From Verrucomicrobiales bacterium (GTDB lineage: Bacteria; Verrucomicrobiota; Verrucomicrobiia; Verrucomicrobiales; DEV007): a DNA stretch of 32,371 bases. Positions 1 through 7,429 of this stretch are shown here, one piece after another (within the stretch, counting starts at the first letter, position 1; the number at the start of each line of letters is the position of its first letter). A program made the translations under genes and the position numbers. The stretch covers positions 1 through 32,371 of the forward strand of contig JARGOD010000057.1 of assembly GCA_029210205.1 (NCBI GenBank). Direction: 5' to 3'. The notes under the pieces were generated by a model that was not told where the DNA came from, did no database searches, and worked only from the letters and a program-made list of their open reading frames with translations.

Positions 1-840
1 CAGATCCAGGTGCAGAAGTGCTTCGTCGCCGCCCTCAAGGTTTTCGCTTATATAGACGCAGAACCTGACGTCAAAGACTGTGACAACCCGAAAGAGCTCA
101 AAGACTGTCAGGGCAATATTGCGTTGAAAGACGTCGAATTTTCATACGTCGAAGATAAGCCCGCCCTCAACGGAGTGAGCCTCAATTTTGAACAGGGCAA
201 ACGCTATGCTCTTGTCGGTCAGAGTGGCTCTGGTAAATCGACGATTCTCTCGCTCATACTCCGCTTCTATGATCCCGGAAAGGGATCCATCGAGATCGAC
301 GGCACTGACATTCGCGACTACACACAGCAGTCGCTCCGCGATCAAATCGGACTCGTGAGTCAGGACACCTTTCTTTTTCACGACACAATCTACAACAACA
401 TTCGCTACGGCCGCCTTGAAGCAACGAAGGAAGAGGTGATCCGTGCTGCCAAAATGGCGCATGCACACGAATTCATCACCGAACAAGCTGATGGCTACGA
501 AACAATACTCGGCGATAAAGGCTGCACCCTTTCCGGCGGCCAGCAGCAACGACTTTCGATCGCACGGGCAATCCTGCGCGACGCACCGATTCTCTTTCTG
601 GACGAAGCGACGTCTGCACTCGACTCCGAATCAGAACGGGCGATCCAGGAAGCGATCAGTGAACTTTCACGGGGCAAAACCGTGATCGCAATTGCTCACC
701 GTCTCTCAACCGTTCTCGACTCGGATGAAATCGTCGTCATGAGTAACGGACAAGTTCTCGACAAGGCACCCCATCCCGTTCTCCTCGAACGATGCGTGGA
801 ATATCAGCGCCTTTATGAGCTCCAGTTTGAGGAATCTTAA
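1..840 (+). CDS. ABC exporter, C-terminal ATP-binding domain (5' partial)
   Basis: This is the 3' end of an MsbA/LmrA-type exporter half-transporter, which uses ATP to move a lipid or hydrophobic substrate across the inner membrane. The frame is open to the first base of the window, so the gene begins upstream; the GTG at position 10 is not a credible start. Visible elements, in order, are the last residues of the membrane domain, an aromatic A-loop (FSY), Walker A (GQSGSGKST), a Q-loop (SQDTF), the signature LSGGQQQR, Walker B with catalytic Glu (ILFLDEATSALD) and the H-loop (AHRLS). The nucleotide-binding domain is therefore complete and should be active. A hairpin that may end its transcript follows the stop, and the next gene is a sulfatase. 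The substrate cannot be told from this part. The family call is very safe; MsbA orthology is not established. Confidence 0.93.
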   Translation, partial: QIQVQKCFVAALKVFAYIDAEPDVKDCDNPKELKDCQGNIALKDVEFSYVEDKPALNGVSLNFEQGKRYALVGQSGSGKSTILSLILRFYDPGKGSIEIDGTDIRDYTQQSLRDQIGLVSQDTFLFHDTIYNNIRYGRLEATKEEVIRAAKMAHAHEFITEQADGYETILGDKGCTLSGGQQQRLSIARAILRDAPILFLDEATSALDSESERAIQEAISELSRGKTVIAIAHRLSTVLDSDEIVVMSNGQVLDKAPHPVLLERCVEYQRLYELQFEES

Positions 841-842
841 GT

Positions 843-894
843 CAGTGAGTGCCTGCTAAAATCTCATCTCACTGTAAATTTTTCACTTCAGTGC
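843..894 (+). terminator. Weak candidate intrinsic terminator after the ABC exporter
   Basis: A 7-bp inverted repeat (CAGTGAG at 843-849 and CTCACTG at 878-884) is followed directly by TAAATTTTTC. The 18-base loop is long and the stem short, so the hairpin is marginal. Its position just after the ABC exporter stop fits a terminator. Confidence 0.3.
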
Positions 895-946
895 GCCATG
901 GTTGCGTCCTTGTCGAAGCCGCTTAAATCGAGCACGCTTCGCCACC

Positions 947-2764
947 ATGAAGTTCGTCAAATTTCTCGTCCTCTCGCTCATTCTCCTGCTCGGATTCGCC
1001 CTCATGGCGGATGCTCAAGCGCAGAACCCAAACATCGTCATCGTCATCACTGACGACCAGGGATACGGCGATTTGTCGATTCATGGAAATCCGATCCTCA
1101 AGACCCCGCACATTGATAAGCTGGCGCTCGAGTCAGTCCGACTCGATGACTATCATGTCGCGCCGACCTGTTCCCCGACCCGCTGTGCTCTTCTCACCGG
1201 GCACTGGACAAATCGGACCGGTGTCTGGCACACCATCATGGGACGCTCGATGCTGAGAGAAAACGAGGTCACGATCGGCCAGATTTTCAAAGACAACGGC
1301 TACGCCACCGGCATGTTTGGTAAATGGCACCTCGGTGACAACTATCCCTTCCGCCCTGAGGATCGCGGCTTTACCGAAGTACTTCGCCACGGCGGAGGCG
1401 GTGTCGGTCAAACGCCTGACCTTTGGGATAACGCTTATTTCGGCGGCTCCTATTTTCACAACAAAACGCCCGTCGAAGTCGATGGCTACTGCACAGATGT
1501 CTTCTTTGACTACGCAAAGGACTTCATGGAAGCGCAGCTCGAAGAGGGAAAACCATTCCTCAGTTACATTTCCATGAATGCTCCGCACAGCCCGTTTCAT
1601 TCCCCGGAAGAATTTGTGGAGCCCTACGCTGACCTCCCCACCTCAACAGCTCACTTCTTTGGCATGATTGCTAACATCGACGCCAACGTAGGAGCGCTCC
1701 GCGACTGGCTTGAAGAAAAGGGACAAACCGAGAACACGATCTTCATTTTCACGACGGACAATGGCACTTCCGCCGGCGACAAAATCCACAATAGCGGCAT
1801 GCGCGGCAAGAAAGGCAGTGAATACGATGGCGGCCATCGCGTTCCTTTTTTCATGCACTGGCCCGGCGGTGGTTATGAAGAAGAACTCATGATCGAAACA
1901 ATCACCGCTCATGTCGACATCGTCCCCACTCTCATTGACCTCGCTGGAATCAAAGCACCTGAGTCGGTAAAGTTCGACGGCGTTTCGATTCGCCCGCTCC
2001 TCGAAAGCAAAGATCAGGTCGCCGACTGGCCTGATCGTATGCTCGTGACGGACAGCCAGCGCGTCAAAGATCCCATCAAATGGCGCAAGTCAGCAGTGAT
2101 GACCGATCAGTGGCGCCTCGTCAATGACTTCACGAAAGACGGAAAAGTCAGACATGAACTCTACGACATCGATAAGGATCCCAGCCAGAAAACAAACGTG
2201 ATCGCTGATCATCCTGAGGTCGTCGCACGGATGAAGGCTTTCTACAATGATTGGTGGGCGGAACTGGAGCCTACCTTTGGTGACCCGGCCCGCATCAAAA
2301 TCGGTCACCCCGCAGAGAATCCTTCTCGACTGACCGGGCACGACTGGATCACGACAGGACTCGCTCCGTGGAATCAGGCGCACATTCGCAAAGGAGACAA
2401 CAAGCCTGAGAACACTGGTTTTTGGTATCTCGAAGTCGTTGAGGCAGGCGATTACGAAATCGAACTCCGTCGCTGGCCGGACGAAGGCGATGTCGCTGCG
2501 GTGCCGATCTCTGGAGGAGTCGAGCCGGGAGCACCGGTTCCCGGATCACAGGCATTCCGTACTAATGTTGGCGTCGCTATTCCGATCACCAAAGCCCATC
2601 TCGACATCGGAGGCACCAAGCAGTCCACTGAGGTCAGTGCTGAAGACACCAATATTAAGTTCAAAGTTTCGCTTGAGGCAGGTCCTGCTGAGCTCGCTGC
2701 AACCTTCACAACGGATGAAGGTGTGATCTGGGGGGCCTACTACGCTTACGTGAAAAAACTCTGA
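947..2764 (+). CDS. Secreted Cys-type sulfatase with C-terminal beta domain
   Basis: An exported arylsulfatase-family (S1) enzyme that hydrolyses a sulfate ester. I start it at the ATG at 947 rather than further upstream because this begins a textbook signal peptide (MKFVKF, hydrophobic core, then ADAQA-Q). The catalytic domain shows the metal-binding Asp pair (ITDDQGYGD, residues 36-37), the formylglycine motif CSPTR with Cys75, GKWHLG with the active-site Lys, and a downstream metal site TTDNGTS. The protein is about 605 residues. After the usual sulfatase C-terminal subdomain (LYDIDKDPSQKTN) there are roughly 130 further residues rich in beta-strand-like sequence (WYLEVVEAGDYEIELRRWP) that look like a carbohydrate-binding or beta-sandwich module. 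No maturase is visible in the window, so formylglycine formation must rely on an enzyme elsewhere. The substrate is unknown; a sulfated polysaccharide is likely from the wider sulfatase content. Confidence 0.93.
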   Translation: MKFVKFLVLSLILLLGFALMADAQAQNPNIVIVITDDQGYGDLSIHGNPILKTPHIDKLALESVRLDDYHVAPTCSPTRCALLTGHWTNRTGVWHTIMGRSMLRENEVTIGQIFKDNGYATGMFGKWHLGDNYPFRPEDRGFTEVLRHGGGGVGQTPDLWDNAYFGGSYFHNKTPVEVDGYCTDVFFDYAKDFMEAQLEEGKPFLSYISMNAPHSPFHSPEEFVEPYADLPTSTAHFFGMIANIDANVGALRDWLEEKGQTENTIFIFTTDNGTSAGDKIHNSGMRGKKGSEYDGGHRVPFFMHWPGGGYEEELMIETITAHVDIVPTLIDLAGIKAPESVKFDGVSIRPLLESKDQVADWPDRMLVTDSQRVKDPIKWRKSAVMTDQWRLVNDFTKDGKVRHELYDIDKDPSQKTNVIADHPEVVARMKAFYNDWWAELEPTFGDPARIKIGHPAENPSRLTGHDWITTGLAPWNQAHIRKGDNKPENTGFWYLEVVEAGDYEIELRRWPDEGDVAAVPISGGVEPGAPVPGSQAFRTNVGVAIPITKAHLDIGGTKQSTEVSAEDTNIKFKVSLEAGPAELAATFTTDEGVIWGAYYAYVKKL

Positions 2765-2871
2765 ACTAATCCAGGTATTTCATTCACATTCCTAAGTAAA
2801 GAGGAGTCGCAGAACGGCAGTTGATCGACTATTGTCGACCTCTCAGGCGATCGTCTGATCCCGTTTCGTCG

Positions 2872-3609
2872 ATGTCTTTTCCCCCAAAGTCGATTCATGC
2901 TCTGTTCCTTGCCGGGCTCTGCCTGACTCTGACTTCCTGCGGGTCGGAAGTCTCCGTCTTTGATCGTCTTTCCGATGCTGCTGAACTCCCCCTCTGGCAG
3001 CGGGTCGCTGCGATTGCCCTCTCAACCCTCATCAGTGAGGACCTTGCCTGTATTGCCGCAGGAATGCTTGCCAGTGAGGGCGCTATCTCCTTCGCCTGGG
3101 CTCTCATCGCTGCGTTTCTTGGGATCTACATCGGAGATCTCTTGTTATATCTCATCGGCCGCATTGGCGGGCTCGGACTTTTGAAAAAGCCTCCTTTCCG
3201 ATGGTTTATCAAAGAGATGCAAATTGTGCAGGCCGAAACACTCTTTCAGGAACACGGCGCCAAATTGATTTTTTCGTCGCGCCTTCTTCCCGGCTCCCGG
3301 CTCCCTGTCTACGCGGCAGCGGGTGTCCTTAACTATCCACTATGGCGCTTCGCCTTGTTCATGGCTCTCGCAGGTGCTCTCTCTGCTTTAGTCCTCGTAG
3401 GCTTGTCCAATCAACTCGGCGAAGTCGTATTCGACTGGCTCAAGATCTACGAATCCTACGCGATCCCCGTTTTTATCGCCGTTGTTCTTGTCGTCTATTT
3501 GACGGTGAAAATTCTTGAGATCCTCGCGACAAGACGAAGCCGCCTCACCTTTCTGTCCCGCTGCCGAAGAATCTATTTTCGTCTCACTAAGCAATCAAGG
3601 AAACCCTGA
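2872..3609 (+). CDS. DedA/VTT-domain membrane protein with lipobox-like N-terminus
   Basis: A DedA-family (SNARE-associated/VTT) inner-membrane protein; characterised relatives act in polyprenyl-phosphate or phospholipid recycling. Family signatures are visible: acidic SEDLACIAAG, GDLLLYLIGR before a cytoplasmic loop, and the conserved SSRLLPGSRLPVYAAAG segment, followed by two hydrophobic helices and a basic tail. The start is uncertain. The ATG at 2872 gives a short leader ending in LTLTSC-GS, which resembles a lipoprotein signal; an in-frame TTG at 2821 would add 17 residues, and GAGGAG at 2801-2806 lies 14 bases before it. From 2872 the protein is 245 residues, normal for the family. It is 5 bases from the next gene and heads a close run of plus-strand genes that ends with the M20 peptidase. 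The family call is confident; the acylated N-terminus is only a possibility. Confidence 0.85.
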   Translation: MSFPPKSIHALFLAGLCLTLTSCGSEVSVFDRLSDAAELPLWQRVAAIALSTLISEDLACIAAGMLASEGAISFAWALIAAFLGIYIGDLLLYLIGRIGGLGLLKKPPFRWFIKEMQIVQAETLFQEHGAKLIFSSRLLPGSRLPVYAAAGVLNYPLWRFALFMALAGALSALVLVGLSNQLGEVVFDWLKIYESYAIPVFIAVVLVVYLTVKILEILATRRSRLTFLSRCRRIYFRLTKQSRKP

Positions 3610-3614
3610 CTCTC

Positions 3615-3935
3615 ATGCCGAAAACGCTCTCCTGGTTCCGTGTCTATGTCGTGATCCTCGGCCTCCTCTATCTCGGCCTCATTGCTCTAGGAGTCGTCTT
3701 TCTCGTACTTCCTCCGGAAAAATTGGATATGTCGCTCGGACAAAACGTTCTTGTCGGGTGGGTCTTCATACTTTTCGGAATTATCTTCTCCCTCTTCGTC
3801 ATTCCCTCCTTTTTTCTTCCCCAACGAGGAGGTGCCTGGGTCTACGGGCTCGCCGTGATCATTCTCGGAATAACCAGCGTTGTCCTGATCCCATCTCTGT
3901 TCCTCTCTTCATCTTCTGGCTGCGGAAACCGGTGA
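3615..3935 (+). CDS. Small three-helix membrane protein, apparently frameshifted near its C-terminus
   Basis: A small integral membrane protein of unknown function. As read it has 106 residues with three hydrophobic segments: VVILGLLYLGLIALGVVFLV, VGWVFILFGIIFSLFVIPSF and VYGLAVIILGITSVVLIP. The last residues (SSSSGCGNR) look wrong for a membrane protein. The -1 frame, starting near 3896, continues with PLFIFWLRKPVKDWFVPIAS and stops at 3964. That is the expected helix end plus a charged cytoplasmic tail, as in small bacterial membrane proteins of this type. One missing base near 3887-3896 would join the two parts into a protein of about 116 residues. The gene follows the DedA-type gene by 5 bases and precedes the permease. 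The frame disruption may be a sequencing error, a mutation or recoding. No function is assigned. Confidence 0.65.
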   Translation: MPKTLSWFRVYVVILGLLYLGLIALGVVFLVLPPEKLDMSLGQNVLVGWVFILFGIIFSLFVIPSFFLPQRGGAWVYGLAVIILGITSVVLIPSLFLSSSSGCGNR

Positions 3936-4012
3936 AAGATTGGTTTGTGCCAATTGCCTCTTGAGACCCCTGCGATCCGCCGGTAACAATAGCGAGCTCA
4001 ACACTGGAAATT

Positions 4013-5257
4013 GTGAACTGGATTTCTCTGGCCCTCCGCAACCTGCTCCGCAATTCGCGTCGATCGATCACCACGATTGCTGCGGTCGCCCTTGGCTATT
4101 CGGCGACTAATATTTTTGCCGGTTTCGCCGGCTACATGTTCGCGAGCATCAAGGAGGCCCATATCTACGAGCAGGTGAACGGCCACGTCCAGATCTGGAA
4201 GAAAGGAGCTCGAGACTACGGAGGCTCCGATCCGGCGGCTTTCCTGATTCAGGCAGACGAATTTTCCGAAATCCAGGCCCTCGCGGCGAAGGATGAAAGA
4301 ATCGAGCTCGCCGCCGGGATGCTCGAGGTAAAAGGCAATCTCGACTATGATGGAATCCCCGGATTTTTCTTCGGCCAAGCCATGGTTCCTTCGGAGAAGG
4401 ACGCCATTTTCTCCCGTTCTACCGCCTTAAAGAGCGCCTCCGGAACCGGTGAAATCGGGAAACCCATCACCGATGAAACTCCCTATGGGATTTCGATTGC
4501 ACCGGGCCTCGCGGAAAATCTCACGCTCGAGCCGGGAACCGGGGTCATTCTCATGGCTCCGTCGATCAACGGTCAAATGAATGCCGTTGATGCCGAAGTC
4601 TTTAACATCGTCGATGTCGCTTCGGAAGCGCTGAACAATCGGTATGTCTTTGTCCCGCTGGAACTGGCTCAGGCGCTTTATGACACCGATGGAGTTAGCT
4701 CGGTCAGAATGATGCTGAGTGAAGACGACGATACGGATGCGGTCGTGGCTTCACTTCGAGCGGGGCTGTCCGCTGACGAGTGGCAGGTCATTCCCTGGTA
4801 TGAGGTCTCGCGCCTTTATCTCCGGACGAAACGGATGTTCGACATCATCTTCGGACTCGTTTTCGTGATCATTGCCACGATTGTGATCATGTCCGTCCTC
4901 AATACGATCGGCATGGCTGTCGTCGAGCGCACCCGTGAAATCGGCACGCTGCGTGCGATCGGTTTGAAACGTCCCGGCGTAATTCGTCTTTTCGGCATTG
5001 AAAGTGCTTTTCTCGGCGTTATTGGCGCGCTCACCGGATTGCTCATCACCGTCGGATTTGCCCTTTTTATTCATTGGTTGCAACCGACATGGGAGCCGCC
5101 GGTTACTGCTCGTGAGATCGTCTGGGAAATTCGAATTCTTCCCAAATACCTCCTCATCACTTTGCTTCTCCTTGTCTTTTTTACCTCCCTTGCTGCAATC
5201 GCTCCGGCCCGACGGGCCGCTAAGCAAAGTATTGTCGATTCGCTGGGCCACGTTTAA
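4013..5257 (+). CDS. FtsX/MacB/LolE-type ABC transporter permease
   Basis: Membrane subunit of a type VII (mechanotransmission) ABC system, the class that includes MacB and LolCE, which move lipoproteins or periplasmic substrates without crossing the inner membrane in the usual way. The 414-residue protein has the family layout: a helix near residues 15-45 (SITTIAAVALGYSATNIFAG), a large periplasmic domain of about 220 residues, then three C-terminal helices. The FtsX signature region is clear (VLNTIGMAVVERTREIGTLR then AIGLKRPGVIRLF). The GTG at 4013 is chosen because MNWISLALRNLLRNSRR is a typical permease amino end; GGAAA lies just upstream. No matching ATPase gene is present between 840 and 7389, so the partner is encoded elsewhere. 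The next gene, 12 bases away, is LolA-like, which supports a role in lipoprotein or outer-membrane traffic. Confidence 0.9.
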   Translation: MNWISLALRNLLRNSRRSITTIAAVALGYSATNIFAGFAGYMFASIKEAHIYEQVNGHVQIWKKGARDYGGSDPAAFLIQADEFSEIQALAAKDERIELAAGMLEVKGNLDYDGIPGFFFGQAMVPSEKDAIFSRSTALKSASGTGEIGKPITDETPYGISIAPGLAENLTLEPGTGVILMAPSINGQMNAVDAEVFNIVDVASEALNNRYVFVPLELAQALYDTDGVSSVRMMLSEDDDTDAVVASLRAGLSADEWQVIPWYEVSRLYLRTKRMFDIIFGLVFVIIATIVIMSVLNTIGMAVVERTREIGTLRAIGLKRPGVIRLFGIESAFLGVIGALTGLLITVGFALFIHWLQPTWEPPVTAREIVWEIRILPKYLLITLLLLVFFTSLAAIAPARRAAKQSIVDSLGHV

Positions 5258-5269
5258 ACTTCCGCCACA

Positions 5270-5995
5270 ATGACACGAAGATTCTTCTCCTATTTTCTCA
5301 TTCCGCTTCTTGCGGCTCCTCTCCTCGCCGAAGAAGCCGCTCTCATCGCAGCTGAACAATCCCGTGGAATCTCGACCGGTAATACGGGGGTGCAGTGGAC
5401 CGTAAGCGTCAGTGGCGAAAAGAGTGCCAAGTTCGTCGCAACTTCACAGGGTGGAAAAGTTTTCGCCGAAGTCATCGAACCGGCTGACGCGCTGGGCCGA
5501 CGCTATCTCGCCGAAGCAAAAGGGAACATGTGGTTCTGGAAACCGGGCATCAGCCGCCCTGTATCCGTTTCCAAACGCCAACGACTTTCTGGCGATGCGG
5601 CGATCGGCGACATTGCTTCGACCAGTTTCGTCGACGGCTACAAGCTTGTCGGGAAAGACGCCGGAGAGGTAAATGGCGAAGCGGCGACGGTCTACTCGCT
5701 CAAAGCCAACTCACTCGGCGACACCTATGCAATGATCAAATACTGGGTCACGAACGATAAAAGCCTTGGGAAAAAAGCAGAGTTTTACGCCAAGTCAGGA
5801 ACCCTCCTCCGTTCCTCTCTCATGGAATACAACAATTCAGCCAACGGTCGTCCTTTTCTCTCGAAAATGATGATCACCGACAAGGGCAAAACGATCACTC
5901 TACAGTTTTCCAATGTGAAGATCGGGAGCTATCCAGCGAAGATGTTCGAGCGGGAATATCTTGGCGGACCGAAGTCATCCGGACCAGGGCGCTGA
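5270..5995 (+). CDS. LolA-like outer membrane lipoprotein-sorting protein
   Basis: A periplasmic protein of the outer-membrane lipoprotein-sorting (LolA-like) group that commonly sits beside MacB-type permeases. It has a clear signal peptide (MTRRFFSYFLIPLLAAPLLA-EE) and about 220 mature residues of beta-rich sequence. Typical features are the RRYLAEAKGNMWFWKPGISR stretch, where a conserved aromatic segment precedes a basic one, the following GDAAIGDIASTSF, and the late strand QFSNVKIGSYPAKMF. It starts 12 bases after the permease stop, so the two are almost certainly co-transcribed. I infer that it accepts a lipid or lipoprotein from the permease complex and carries it across the periplasm. 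The protein is too divergent from LolA to use that gene name, and cargo cannot be predicted. Confidence 0.82.
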   Translation: MTRRFFSYFLIPLLAAPLLAEEAALIAAEQSRGISTGNTGVQWTVSVSGEKSAKFVATSQGGKVFAEVIEPADALGRRYLAEAKGNMWFWKPGISRPVSVSKRQRLSGDAAIGDIASTSFVDGYKLVGKDAGEVNGEAATVYSLKANSLGDTYAMIKYWVTNDKSLGKKAEFYAKSGTLLRSSLMEYNNSANGRPFLSKMMITDKGKTITLQFSNVKIGSYPAKMFEREYLGGPKSSGPGR

Positions 5996-6021
5996 TCTTT
6001 GCTTCTGCCAATTCAACGATC

Positions 6022-7389
6022 ATGGCTGCCACCGGGTTTTCAGCGGCAGAGAAAGAAGATGCGATTGCCTTGCTGCAAACGTTAATCCGCATCGACACAA
6101 CCAATCCTCCCGGCAACGAGCGTGAAGCGATTGAGCTGGTCGCCCATCGCTGTCGCGCCATCAATCTGGAGCCCACACTTGTCGGGGCCACCGACGATAG
6201 ACCAAACCTCGTCGCACGCTGGTCCGCAGGTGAGGCTTGCAAGTTTGACCGCCCCCTCATTCTGAGCTGCCATCTCGACGTCGTTCCGGCAAACCCGGAG
6301 GCTTGGACTCATTCACCGTTTTCCGCGCACAACGATGGAACCTGCATCTGGGGACGGGGCGCTATCGACATGAAGGGATTTGCGGCGATGGGACTGGCAG
6401 CACTAACCCGGCTTAGGAGAGAGAATGCGGCAATCAATCGTGACGTCATTTTCGTCGCCGTCGCGGACGAAGAAGCAGGAACAAAGCACGGCTCAAAGTG
6501 GCTCGTCGATCATCATCCCGAACTTCTCGGCAACAATCCGGAGTATGTCATCAATGAGGTCGGTGGCTTCACGGTGCATCAGAAGGGACGGCGTTTTTAT
6601 CCGGTTCAAGTCGCTGAAAAAGGAGTCGCCTGGATACGTCTCACAGTGAGAGGAACGTCAGGCCACAGTTCGCTTCCGACCGACGACAACGCAGTCGTCC
6701 ATCTTGCTAAAGCCGTCGAGGCGATCGGAAAAACGCAATTGCCATGGCACCCTAACGATGAGGCAAAACGTTTCATCGCCGGGTTTGCAGCGCCCGAGGG
6801 AGCCGTGGCACGAGCGCTCTCTCCCCTGCTCTCACATCCAAAAATCGGACCCATCCTTTTACCGCTGGCTGTCTCCAATCCATCGAGAAGAAATTCACTG
6901 GAAGCGATACTCAGAAACACCGCCAACCCCACTGCTCTCAAGACCGCCAATCCTATCAACGTGATCCCATCAAGAGCTTCCGTCGATATTGATGGGCGAT
7001 TGGCACCGGGACAGTCGGCAGAAGACCTCGTCGCAGAACTTCGTCGCGTTACCGACCGGCTCCCCGGGATTCGTGCGCATTACGAAATTCTCGAGGAATC
7101 CCCGGCGACATCCTTCAGCCCGGAGACTCCACTCTTCGAAGAGATCGAGCGGACCCTGCTCGAAGCAGATCCGGGGGCACACGTCGTTCCTTCGATTGTT
7201 CAGGGATTCACTGACAGTCGAAATTACGCCTCACTCGGAGCGACCTGCTATGGATTCTATCCGCTGCAAATGCCTGAAGAGATCGACTTTGCCTCACTCT
7301 TCCACGGCGTCGATGAGCGGATCCCCATTGATGGATTTCACTGGGGAGTAGAAACTCTGACCACGGTGCTGAGACGATTCCTAACCTGA
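6022..7389 (+). CDS. M20-family metallopeptidase / ArgE-DapE-like amidohydrolase
   Basis: A di-zinc hydrolase of the M20 family, which includes acetylornithine deacetylase, succinyl-diaminopimelate desuccinylase and carboxypeptidases. Zinc-site motifs are in order: LSCHLDVVPA (His84, Asp86), WGRGAIDMKG (bridging Asp116), VADEEAG (catalytic Glu150 and ligand Glu151), INEVGGF (Glu179) and the C-terminal FHGVDERIP with the last His. The dimerisation domain begins near RGTSGHSSLPTDDNA. At 455 residues it is longer than ArgE and closer to the M20/PM20D1-like group. There is no signal peptide, so it is cytoplasmic. It begins 26 bases after the LolA-like gene and probably ends this transcription unit. 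The context gives no hint of substrate; an N-acyl amino acid or dipeptide is likely from the family. Confidence 0.9.
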   Translation: MAATGFSAAEKEDAIALLQTLIRIDTTNPPGNEREAIELVAHRCRAINLEPTLVGATDDRPNLVARWSAGEACKFDRPLILSCHLDVVPANPEAWTHSPFSAHNDGTCIWGRGAIDMKGFAAMGLAALTRLRRENAAINRDVIFVAVADEEAGTKHGSKWLVDHHPELLGNNPEYVINEVGGFTVHQKGRRFYPVQVAEKGVAWIRLTVRGTSGHSSLPTDDNAVVHLAKAVEAIGKTQLPWHPNDEAKRFIAGFAAPEGAVARALSPLLSHPKIGPILLPLAVSNPSRRNSLEAILRNTANPTALKTANPINVIPSRASVDIDGRLAPGQSAEDLVAELRRVTDRLPGIRAHYEILEESPATSFSPETPLFEEIERTLLEADPGAHVVPSIVQGFTDSRNYASLGATCYGFYPLQMPEEIDFASLFHGVDERIPIDGFHWGVETLTTVLRRFLT

Positions 7390-7391
7390 GT

Positions 7392-7412
7392 CTGAATTTT
7401 CGGCAAATTCAG
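7392..7412. other. Inverted repeat between convergent genes
   Basis: CTGAATTT at 7392-7399 and AAATTCAG at 7405-7412 form a perfect 8-bp stem with a 5-base loop, right after the M20 stop and before the end of the convergent giant gene. No clear T-run follows on either strand, so it is only a possible bidirectional terminator or mRNA 3'-end stabiliser. Confidence 0.35.
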
Positions 7413-7429
7413 CCGGTATCCCGGTCCAC

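Noticed and set aside
4751..5359. A 202-codon minus-strand open frame opposite the permease
   Set aside because: Very Asp/Arg/Ser-rich sequence mirroring hydrophobic helices on the other strand; typical shadow.
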